A stretch of DNA of 64,000 nucleotides, from NCBI GenBank assembly GCA_021234155.1, contig JAJEKV010000006.1, positions 6,173,727 through 6,237,726 of the forward strand, written 5' to 3'. The notes beneath the pieces are model-generated. The model saw only the letters and a program-made list of their open reading frames with translations, had not been told where the DNA came from and did no database searches. Source of the stretch: Isoetes taiwanensis. Lineage: Eukaryota > Streptophyta > Lycopodiopsida > Isoetales > Isoetaceae. The translations under genes and the position numbers were made by a program. Below are positions 55,700 to 64,000 of the stretch, in pieces. Each line of letters opens with the position of its first letter. Position 1 is the first letter of the stretch.

Positions 55700-56560
55700 T
55701 GACGTTAGGATATTGTTAGGATTTTGCGTGGTCCTATGACATTAATGCTTATGGATTTGTTGCAGCGGTCCTGCACCCCGTCAAGGAATACAAATCAAAT
55801 TCTTGATGGTTTTGTTATGCAAAAATAAATTGAAGTAGTTGAAGTAACTTGTCTTGCATGGAATACTAGTATAAGGACATGTGATCGTGCATGTGCATCA
55901 CATGTAGCAAATCAAGTACTCTGTCCTACCACTATAAAGACCCGTGATATGGAAGGATAGGACATGTAGAGAATCAAGTATTCTTTCCTACTTCTATAAA
56001 AACATGTGACAATAGAAGTATTATACATGTCGTAATTCATGTATTCTTTCCTACAATGCCTTAGCAAATAAAGTACTCTGTCCTACTACTATAAAGACAT
56101 GTGACATGGAAGCATACGACATGTAGAGAATCAAGTATTCTTTCCTACTTCTATAAAGACATGTGACAATAGAAGTATTACACATGTCGTAATTCATGTA
56201 TTCTTTCCTACAATGCCTTAGCAAATAAAGTACTCTGTCCTACTACTATAAAGACATGTGAATGGAAGTATAGGACATGTAGAGAATCAAATATTCTTTC
56301 CTACATCTATAAAGACATGTGACAATAGAATTATTAGACATGTAGAAATTCAAGTATTCTTTCCTACAGTGGATTGTATTATAAAATGACATGTCACAAT
56401 AGAAGAAACTACAAAACAACAGTGGATGTTTTAGTCCACTGAAAAAAGAACACCATTATCGAACAAAACCATACCTCCACAAATCCACATGTAGGATTCT
56501 TTGAAAACAGGACATGTAGACCTACCAAAACTGATGTTTTCAACAGTGGACCAAAAACCG
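55700..56560 (+). repeat. 157-bp tandem repeat (about 3 units) and flank
   Basis: From about 55913 the block AGTACTCTGTCCTAC, CATGTAGAGAATCAAGTATT, CATGTGACAATAGAAG, ACATGTCGTAATTCATGTAT repeats with a period near 157 bp until about 56370. Each unit itself contains two diverged halves sharing TATTCTTTCCTAC and TATAAAGACATGTGA. Confidence 0.85.
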
Positions 56561-56564
56561 GGGT

Positions 56565-57095
56565 GAGTGTGATGGAGTGGGGGTGTTGACGCCAGAGCTG
56601 GGACCCTAAACTCCCCCCGGAAGTTGCTTGCCCCGAATTCAGTTCATTACAAGTTAATTATGCCATCCATGTCAAATAGCTTTAGGGAGCAGTTCGTTGA
56701 ACAAGGGCATTCTATCCATATGCCTTGATACTGAAACACAACCATCATCACAAGCAACCAAATCTAACCCCCAACCCGCACTAGTCTTTTGCTTTTACGT
56801 AATCATTTATCTTCATTCTAGTAGTTATGATGCTTTTACGTAATCATTTATCTTCATTCTAATAGTTATGATGCTTATATTCTCAATGCAATCTTAGACC
56901 AAGTATAGCGTCCAATGAGCCAAGGTCAACCCCAAGTACAACGATCCCACAAACTCCATTCCTTTGACCTTAGCTAACCCTTTGACCTATACCTTCTCGA
57001 AAAATTTGAAAAATTGGGCTGTGTCGAGATGGATTAGGAATCCAAACCGGCAAAAAATCAGAATTTATTTTCGTACAATGCATTAATTGCGAATT
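56565..57095. repeat. Partial unit and block-derived fragment
   Basis: At 56585-56640 there is the GGGGGTGTTGACGC..GGACCCTAAA..CTTGCCCCGAATT piece of the 1-kb unit. It is joined directly to TCATTACAAGTTAATTATGC and CATCCATGTCAAATAGC, which in the 9.1-kb block lies at 47178. A duplicated CTTTTACGTAATCATTTATC occurs at 56793 and 56833. Confidence 0.7.
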
Positions 57096-59715
57096 TATGA
57101 ATGTCTTGCCCTTTGCAAAAGTGCCCCCGAATTCTACTTGCCACATCGGAGGAGGACAGGCCCAAACACCGCTCCGGTTCAGTTCCCCTTGTAATCGTAA
57201 TCTACATTGCGGCTTCTCAACTAGGTCCCAAGTGCGGAGACCAAGTCTCGGCCCCCAAAACGCAAACCCTTCTAGAACACGGCAACCCACGGGGTTTACG
57301 TTTTGGAGGCCCCTCCTTGTCGGTCGGCGGGACCTTGCGTGACTTGGCGTGGAGTGGGGGGGTGTTGGCGCTTGAGCACCGGACCCTAAAATCCCCCTAA
57401 GCTGCTTGCCCGAATTTCCTCTCCCCAAGGCCCGGGGCCGGGACGAGGCGACCTCCCTCTCCGGAACCGCGATTTGGCTCTGCCAATGGACTCGGAAACG
57501 TCGACATTGCCACGGGGACCAAGTTCCGTGGCGAAGACCACCACCCGACCTCCAAGAAGCGCCAAAGTAGCTCACTTCTATCACACTCGTAGTCGATTGG
57601 CTTAGGATGTGGATGCGGGATCTTGTCGTGGAGGCGTGAGTGTTTCTTTCTTTTGCAAAACCGACCTTGTAACTTGCTCCCTAGGGTAATTTCGCCCATT
57701 CGGACGATTTGGCGGCGGTCGATTTGCCATTAGAAGCCTCCCGGTGCCCGAGCGACAAGACAACTTGGCGGTTTCTACAAGGCGACCTCCGGGGCGCTCC
57801 TAGCGGTTTGACAAGTTCTCGGGACCGATCTGGAATCTTTTGGGCCTTCGAAGAGGGGCCCTGAACGGAGGATCCAACGGTGGGATAGGGGAACCGGGCT
57901 CCAGGAGGGTGGTCATTAGCGCACCCAGGGGAGCTACCCGCCAGAAGGGCTGCCTCGGGAACTTTTGGATCCGCCTCTTGGGGTCCGGACTCTCCCCTCT
58001 TGTGAGGGATCCCTACAAGGTCCCCGGGCCTCGTTTGACTTGGGGAAGGGTGCAGCTCGGTTGCCACGCACGTGGGCTGCCGGCCGCCGTTCTAATGCTA
58101 ACCCTTTGACCTAGACCTTCTCAGAAAATTTCGAAAATTCTTTGTGTCTTTGGAGATGGATTAGGAATCGGCTGGCAAAAATCAGAATTTATTTTTCGTA
58201 CAATGCATTAATTGCGAATTTATGAATGTCTTGCCCACCGCAAAAGCCCCCACTTCTTCTACTTGCCACATCGGGAGGAGGGGCAGGGCCCAACGCAAAC
58301 CTTTCTAGAACACGGCAACCCACGGGGGTTTACGTTTTGGAGGCCCTCTCCTTGTCGATTCAGGCGGGACCTTGCTTGCGTGACTTGGCGTGGAATGGGG
58401 GTGTTGGCCTTGAGCACGGACCCTAAAATCCCAGGAAGGCTTGCCCGAATTTCCTCTCCCCAAGGCCACAGGGACGGGCCAGGCGACCTCCCCTCTCCGG
58501 GAATCGCGATTTGGCTCTGCCAATGGACTCAGAACGTCGACATTGCCACAGGGACCAAGTTCCGTGGCCAGAAGACCACCCGACCTCCAAGAAGCGCCAA
58601 AGTAGCTCACTTCCATCACACTCGTAGTCGATTGGCCTAGGATGTGGATGCGGGATACTGTCGTGGAGGGCGTGAGTGTTTCTTTCTTTTGCAAAACCGA
58701 CCTTGTAACTTGCTCCCTAGGGTAATTTCGCCATTAGGACGATTTGGGTGGTCGATTTGCCATTTAGAACCTCCCGGTGCGAGCGACAAGACACGTGGTT
58801 TCTACAAGGCCGACCTCGGGGCGCCCGTGGTTTGACAAGTTCTCCGGACCGATCTGGAATTTTTGGGCTTTCCGAAGAGGGGGCCCTAAGCGGAGGATCA
58901 ACGGTCGAATAGGGGAACCGGGCTCCGGGAGGGTGGTCATTAGCGTCTGCGACCCCAGGGGAGCGCGGCCAGAAGGGCTGCCCGGAAACTTTTTGGATCC
59001 CGCCTCTTGGGGTCCGGGACTCTCCCCTCTTGTGAGGGATCCCTCCAAGGTCCCGCCTCGTTTGACTTGGGGAAGGGTGCCATTTCGGTTGCCACCGCAG
59101 CGGGCTGCCCCGACCGTTCTAATGCTAACCCTTTGACCTAGACCTTCTCGAAAATTTCGAAAATTGGGCTGTGTCTTTGGAGCTGGATTAGGAATCCACT
59201 GGCAAAAATCAGAATTTATTTTCGTACAATGCATTAATTGCGAATTTATGAATGTCTTGCCCCTTTGCAAAAGCCCCGACTTCTACTTGCCACATGGGGA
59301 GGAGGACAGGCCCAAACTCCGCTCGTCGGTTCCCCTTGCTCGTATTCTGGGCTGCGGCGTCTCGGCGGTCCCAAGTGCAACAGACCAAGTCTCGCCCCCA
59401 AAACGCCAAACCCTTCTAGAACACGGCAACCCATGGGGTTTTACGTTTTTGGAGGCCCTCTCCTTGTCGGTCAGGCGGGACCTGCGCGCCGCGGACTTGG
59501 CGTGGAGTGGGGGTGTTGACGCTTGAGCACGGACCCTAAAATCCCCCGAAGCCGCTTGCCCCGAATTTCCTCTCCCCAAGGCCACGGGACGGACCGGCGA
59601 TCTCGCCTCCCGGAACCGCGATTCGCGTCTCGCAAATGGCCTCAGGACGTCGACATTGCCTTGGGGACCAATTTCCCCGCCGGGAAGACCACTCATGTTC
59701 ACCCAACTAAGAAAT
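57096..59715 (+). repeat. Tandem array of about 1.05-kb units
   Basis: Two complete units (57290-58325, 58326-59430) and two partial ones. Each contains GGGTTTACGTTTTGGAGGCC, CTTGGCGTGGAGTGGGGGTG, AATTTCCTCTCCCCAAGGCC, AAGCGCCAAAGTAGCTCACT, TTTGACAAGTTCTC..GGACCG, CTTGTTTGACTTGGGGAAGG and GAATTTATGAATGTCTTGCC. They are longer relatives of the 0.8-kb units. Frames over 100 codons occur on both strands but change between units. Confidence 0.88.
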
Positions 59716-60107
59716 GAGTTTTTAACGTCGCTGTGTACGTCGCATGCGACGTCAATACGACGTCGCATGCGACGTCACGTCGTAAACATCCACCTGGCGA
59801 GACACGCCGCCCACCGGTAGCCCAAGCCCACGGGCGTCCGGGATGGGCCAAATCAGACGTCGCGATGCGACGCCGCGGCGTATAGCGTCCACTGGCGTGA
59901 TTTTGTCATCCACGGGCGCAAGCGTCCACCGGCGTGGCAGATCCGCCACGTCCGCGGTGTCGACGTCGCACCACCGCCGCATGCGGCGTCAAACGCGACA
60001 TCCACGTCGCAGACATCGCCGTCGATGGTGGCGTTATTTCGCGGCGACGCCACGCCGCACCGGGCGTCGCAAGCCCACGTCGCTAAATGTCCATTCTCTT
60101 GTTGTGG
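59716..60107. repeat. Right subterminal palindromes and terminus of the CACTA-like element
   Basis: GTCGCATGCGACGTCA palindromes at 59736-59780 are followed by GCGACG/CGTCGC words to 60075 and the terminal repeat at 60078-60107. The array of ~1.05-kb units stops exactly where these palindromes begin. Confidence 0.72.
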
Positions 60108-60680
60108 GTCTTGCTGTCACTACAGTTACATCATCGTGGTAGGTGGTCCACCTTAGGGGATTAACTTGCGGCGCTTCTTCATGCCATCTGTAAGCCTTGG
60201 GGGCAACCTGAAGAGTGTGGAATGCCTCACGAGGAGGTGCCTCTGGAGCCACCTACGGTGACCCATCCCCGGAGCTTCTCCACTCTCCTCCCGCAGCTTT
60301 TCATCGAATATGCTCCTTCCCCAACCTCCATGGATGTTATGCAATGCTTGCAAGATATTTTGAGCTTTCTGGACTGTCTCTAATTTCTTCTCCTCTTCTT
60401 TATCCCGAGCGTGTGCATGGCGTCTGCATTCACGAGCAACCTTATCCCAAAGGGGCAAGAGTGTAGCGTGGCGGGGGATCGTGCGAAACGGAATCTCTCG
60501 CCGCCTTGGCGGGATGCATACCGCTGGGAGGTCTCTGTGATGCCTCGAGCGGTATCTGTCTTTGCTTTGCCGGATCGACAATTACGGTATCATTAGTCAA
60601 AAGCGAAGAAAAGAATGGTGAATTCAAAATACAATGGAGAACATTCATTCCATATAACCGCATCCATTCACGTGGCAAGT
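60108..60680. other. Flanking sequence right of the CACTA-like element
   Basis: A minus-strand frame at 60153-60581 (142 codons, basic with RDKEEEKKLETVQ-like helix) and a plus-strand frame at 60215-60466 overlap. I recognise neither. The minus frame has Arg/His-rich and Lys/Glu-rich parts and could be a decayed host or transposon exon. The two frames cannot both be genes. Confidence 0.25.
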
Positions 60681-61565
60681 AGTGTCTTTCGACTCGCGAG
60701 TCGAGAAAGGCCGTAAAAGTCAAAGTACAACCATTCTCATTAGAATATGGTCGCATCCAATCACGCAGACGGAAGCATACAAATGGTTTCATCATCAGCG
60801 AGAGATAGCGATTGCCTTTCTCGACTCGTGAGTCGAGAAAGGCCTAGGAAACCCAATGTACAACCATTATCATTATAGATTATCATTTGCATCAGTCCAC
60901 ACAAACAAACATACAAATGGTTTCATCAACAGGACAAGCATGCCTTTCTCGACTCGCGAGTTGAGAAAGCCAGCGAAAAGTCAATGTACAAGTATATTCA
61001 TTAGAAAATATAGTACATTTCTTCACATTTCTTTACATGGTACACAACTCGAAAATCTGAAAGCAGTGGTCACTCGTCTTGATCACCATAAAATTTCTTG
61101 TCCATAGCGTTCATGATCGCCCTGCTCTCTGGATCTGGTTCCTTGAGGCTCGGATAGTTCTATGGATCGGGGGTAAACGTGAACAGTTCCGTGTTCTGGT
61201 CATGGAATGTTCGACAGCAACTAGCGAACAGTTTTAGGTGTATTTTTTCTTGGAATGTTTTCCCTTCAGTTTAGAAGCATAGGGCTCCATCCAGTGCGAG
61301 TATCTGTTAGGCGTACTAGTTGGGTATAGATCAGGCTAGGTCTAAGGCCCTGGAGATGCGGTTCAAATGCTTAGACCAAAGGCAGGCCGGCAGATGGGGG
61401 CCACTTCCCTTCATAATATTCGAAAAGTAAGGCGGTTCGAAGGAGAGTGGCTCGATTGCTATGACAGAAACCGGAGAATGGGCGGAGGCATTGCTATGTG
61501 TGAGGCCAGGGGGTCCTCTCGACAGGATAGAGGCATTCTCGACTCGCGAGCCGAGAATGCAGACA

Positions 61566-62147
61566 TCAAGCTCTGTGGTTTCCCTGTGGTTAGTTGTAGA
61601 GGCCTCCACCCAATCCGAGCCCCTCCCCTTCGCAATATTCGACGAAGATGGTTCTGACTGGGTAGAGGCCACTGCGACTATACACAGAAGAATTGGCTGG
61701 CTAAGGGATTCTCGACTTGCGAGTCGAGAATGCAAGTGTTGGCTTCCTGTCTGCATTCTCGACTCGCAAGTCGAGAATGCCTTAGCCATCGAGAACTCCA
61801 GATAGTACACATGGAGTGCCGGTGGTTAAAGGCATTCATTTCGCGGTTTGGAGAATGTAGACAACAAGCTCTGTGGTTTCCCTGTGGTTAGTTGTAGAGG
61901 CCTCCACCCAGTCCGAGCCCATCCCCTTCGCAATATTCGACGAAGATGGTTCGAAGGAGATGGTCTCTCACTGGGTAGAGGCCACTGCGACCATACACAG
62001 GAGAATTGGCTGGCTAAGGGATTCTCGACTTATGAGTCGAGAATGCAAGTGTTGGCTTCCTGTCTGCATTCTCGACTCGCAAGTCGAGAATGCCTTACCC
62101 ATCGAGAACTCCAGATAGTACACATGGAGTGCTGGCTGGTAGGCATT
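61566..62147 (+). repeat. Tandem duplication of about 280 bp carrying two palindromes each
   Basis: 61566-61836 and 61863-62147 are the same sequence (CAAGCTCTGTGGTTTCCCTG ... AGTACACATGGAGTGC). Copy two has a short insertion (GAAGGAGATGGTCTC). Each contains two palindromes of the family. Confidence 0.9.
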
Positions 62148-62367
62148 CTCGACTCGCGAGTCGAGAATGCAGACAGAGAGCCAAATAAATACCCCTGTGG
62201 TTCAACCCCGAGGCCTGCAGACAGTCAAAGCCACTTCCCTTCGCAATATCCGAGCAAGATAGTTTGAAGGAGAGTGGCTAAGACTGTCTGCAGGCACCTG
62301 TAGAATGCACTAGAGCCGGCACTGGTGTGTGTGAGATTAGCGGGTGTTCTCGGCAGGTTAGAGGCAT

Positions 62368-63175
62368 GGAAAAAATTAGTGGCTATTAATAGCCAAATGG
62401 CGATTTTTTAGGGGGTCTAGACAATTTTTGTGGCAAATTTTATGAAAGGAACTTTCTTTTAAAAAAATAAAAAATAGCCATAGCTAAAACAAGTACTTCA
62501 GTATTTTCTTAGGATTAGCCAAACTATTTTCCCCCTTTTCCTTAAAGAAAAAGGGATTCGCCTTTCTTTTTGTTATAATAATTACATATTAAATCATTAA
62601 TAGCCAAACAAAAATGAATTCCTATTATAGACTTTTACACATCCCCACCTACCATCATCAGTGATTGTAATTTTTCAAACTATACATTTCTATTACATAT
62701 ATCATATATGCATCTTCAAAAAGGAACTGTAAGAGATGGCCAATATCTCTCTAGATGCCCGAGTTGGTTGCATAATATTTTTCCTCAAGGGATAAGTGCA
62801 ATTTGAATTTAGAGAAAGTGTCATTGCATTGAATTGAATATTGTTCAGATCATGGATATTATAAGCTTTGTTGTGAGCTTTTGTTAATTTTTTTTTAATA
62901 TTATTGTATATTTCTTGATTGTTGATTATTATTTGTAATTGTAGTACATATATCTAAAGCTACAGAATTTACATTTTTGTTTTTTCCAGTTAGAAAAAAT
63001 ACTCAAGTGAAAGTTTATAGTACTTAATTTAAACGCTTTGCGAGGTCCAAGTACATATAAATGTCATGGTAATAATAACTTTAGCCAAATATATATCATA
63101 AAGTATTGTAAAATTTTGAAAAATAGCCAAATCATTTTTTATGGAAAAATATATAGCATGCTTAATTTTTTCCCT
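62368..63175. mobile_element. Terminal-inverted-repeat transposon (0.8 kb) with direct-repeat flanks
   Basis: The flanks are identical 12-mers, GGTTAGAGGCAT, at 62356-62367 and 63176-63187. The ends are inverted: GGAAAAAATTAGTGGCTAT at the left and GGGAAAAAATTAAGCATGCT on the minus strand at the right. ATAGCCAAA words recur inside both ends (62390, 62516, 62601, 63083, 63123), like subterminal transposase sites. There is no ORF. A 12-bp duplication is longer than the hAT 8 bp or Mutator 9 bp, so part of the match may be chance. Confidence 0.7.
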
Positions 63176-63305
63176 GGTTAGAGGCATTGGCTAGGTATGA
63201 CATTCTCAACTCGTGAGTCGAGAATGCAAGAATGGCTGCAGAAGACTTTCTTTGGCTAGAAAGGAGTTGGGTAACTGTGCATTCTCGACTGGCGAGTCAG
63301 GAATC

Positions 63306-63610
63306 CCTCAACCAGCCAACAATCCAGAGTGTACACTCCCTTCTATCTGTAAGGCAATTCCTATTTTAAGTTTCTGTAAAACAATTTCATGCATAGTTAT
63401 GTTCTTTTATGGATCATAGACAGTTTTGCACTTTCTTTTCTGAATGGTTTATGGTGATGTTCTCTTACTGTTATGCAATACTTTTCTTCCTATCTCTCGT
63501 GATTCCTAAGTCGGGTGCTTGCCACTGCTATTAGCATCTAAGAACACTGATGCCTGTACAAGGTATTCAAGTAAACAATAACTAAACACAAGAAAGCACA
63601 AACAGAAAGC
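63306..63610. other. Noncoding stretch
   Basis: No repeat partner or coding frame visible. Confidence 0.35.
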
Positions 63611-63681
63611 AAATCAAAAGGAAAGCAGTGAACCAGCTTTGAAACAACAGACAAATGAGAAAATATTAAGAAAAAAAATAC

Positions 63682-63777
63682 CTGGGAGATAAGTTGGATG
63701 AGGAGGAAGCTGCAGAGTTCGATGCCATTTTTCTGCAGGCGTCGGGCTGGAAAATGTATCAGGTATATGAAGAGGCT
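63682..63777 (-). other. Possible internal exon of a gene running off the right edge
   Basis: The minus strand has TTTTTTTAG before 63777 and CCCAG|GTATTT after 63682, bounding 96 nt (32 codons, phase 1 on both sides). The frame reads PLHIPDTFSSPTPAEKWHRT then LQLPPHPTYLP, with the look of real protein rather than random text. I do not recognise the family. The upstream candidate exon does not join in phase, so the model is incomplete. Confidence 0.35.
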
Positions 63778-63875
63778 CTAAAAAAATAATAGGAGCAGCA
63801 CAGTAGTAAAGGAATTGCAAAAAACTATAAACAAGCAGTATAAGAATATAAAAACTTACAGAAAAGGGTTCTCAC

Positions 63876-63970
63876 TTTCTTCTTAGGATGTACTTTCTGC
63901 TGGCTAACTCAAATTGAGCCAAAACGTCGTCGCTGGATGCGTCGCGATCCGTCGACCACGCTGCAGTCAT
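63876..63970 (-). other. Possible first coding exon at the window edge
   Basis: From ATG at 63968-63970 the minus strand reads MTAAWSTDRDASSDDVLAQF then ELASRKYILRRK, up to a GTGAG donor at 63871-63875. An alternative GTAAGT donor lies at about 63855-63860. It is acidic then basic, with no family recognised. In this frame it does not splice in phase to 63777. Confidence 0.3.
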
Positions 63971-64000
63971 AAGATTGCTTCGGAAATGCGGGAGTCGATC

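Larger units (their letters stand above)
38963..60107. mobile_element. CACTA-like (En/Spm) transposon candidate, about 21.1 kb
   Basis: The left end at 38963-38992 and the right end at 60078-60107 are inverted repeats matching at 27 of 30 positions. Read inward they start CACAACAAGA and end CATTTAGCGACGT. CACTA transposons start CACTACAAGA-like and duplicate 3 bp of target; here GGT directly precedes CAC on the left and GGT directly follows GTG on the right. Subterminal GACGTC-rich palindromes lie inside both ends, as in CACTA elements. Inside are block copy 2 with its two minus-strand genes and the long repeat structure at 50-59 kb. No TNPD-type transposase is recognised, so it is probably non-autonomous. 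Confidence 0.72.
60687..63305. repeat. Family of about eleven 26-30-bp palindromes
   Basis: Near-perfect palindromes with core TTCTCGACTCGCGAGTCGAG lie at 60687-60709, 60814-60843, 60942-60970, 61533-61560, 61706-61733, 61753-61780, 62019-62046, 62066-62093, 62143-62170, 63201-63227 and 63279-63305. A twelfth, degenerate one is at 61832-61858. The first three end in AAAGGC and the others in AATGC, so two subtypes exist. Frames running through them (for example 61331-61810) repeat DSRVEN-like peptides and are by-products. Confidence 0.93.

Noticed and set aside
60687-63305. CRISPR array or Rho-independent terminators for the repeated palindromes
   Set aside because: Spacing ranges from 20 bp to over 1 kb, there are no T-runs or cas genes, and the context is eukaryotic.

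Overview
This window is nuclear DNA from a large, repeat-rich plant genome, and I see no complete ordinary host gene in it. Plant origin is supported by a Ty3/gypsy chromovirus with an integrase chromodomain, a plant-type tRNA-iMet primer-binding site, a PPR-motif fragment, a CACTA-type transposon end with a 3-bp target duplication, and LINE remnants. A fern or other non-seed land plant is my guess from the style of the LINE and PPR fragments; the sequence does not prove it. Nearly every coding trace is broken by frameshifts.

Layout. (1) 1-9142 and 39427-48570 are two diverged copies of one 9.1-kb block. It carries two minus-strand, intron-bearing genes (one protein-kinase-like, one unknown), Helitron-like insertions, a 0.9-kb polypurine tract and a GC-rich module. 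Copy 2 sits inside what looks like a 21-kb CACTA element (38963-60107; terminal inverted repeats matching at 27/30, GGT duplications). Copy 1 is a second, truncated member that ends at 9142. (2) 9583-14282 is a minus-strand chromovirus in the order gag-PR-RT-RNase H-INT-chromodomain. (3) 14300-18029 holds further decayed minus-strand ORFs, including one whose protein begins exactly like the histone H3 tail. Upstream of it lie a tRNA-iMet primer-binding site and a 1.94-kb LTR candidate (18610-20550). A second LTR and primer-binding site lie at 21248-22036. (4) 22030-36700 is mostly dispersed noncoding repeats with two LINE fragments, an array of palindromic TATAAATTTATA boxes and a PPR fragment. 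(5) 37272-37857 is a perfect 177-bp inverted repeat, and 38547-38778 is a 57-bp tandem repeat.

(6) The right half of the CACTA-like element (48.6-60.1 kb) is a nested repeat structure. A 19-bp satellite (50.68-51.65 kb) reappears in inverted orientation at 54.90-55.65 kb and flanks inverted and tandem 0.8-kb units. A 157-bp repeat and about 1.05-kb units follow, then GACGTC/GCATGC palindromes at the right terminus. (7) 60.6-63.3 kb carries about eleven copies of a 26-30-bp palindrome, a tandem duplication and an 0.8-kb terminal-inverted-repeat transposon flanked by 12-bp direct repeats. (8) The last 400 bp may hold the edge of a minus-strand gene.

How the parts relate: the coding content is transposon-derived or transposon-captured. 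The CACTA family amplified the 9.1-kb block with its kinase-like cargo, and retroelements appear nested at 9-22 kb. The most unusual protein signal is the H3-tail mimic, which lies upstream on the same strand as an integrase carrying a chromodomain. Caution: differences between the two block copies cluster at CG and CACGTG sites and homopolymers, so some frameshifts may be consensus errors rather than true decay.
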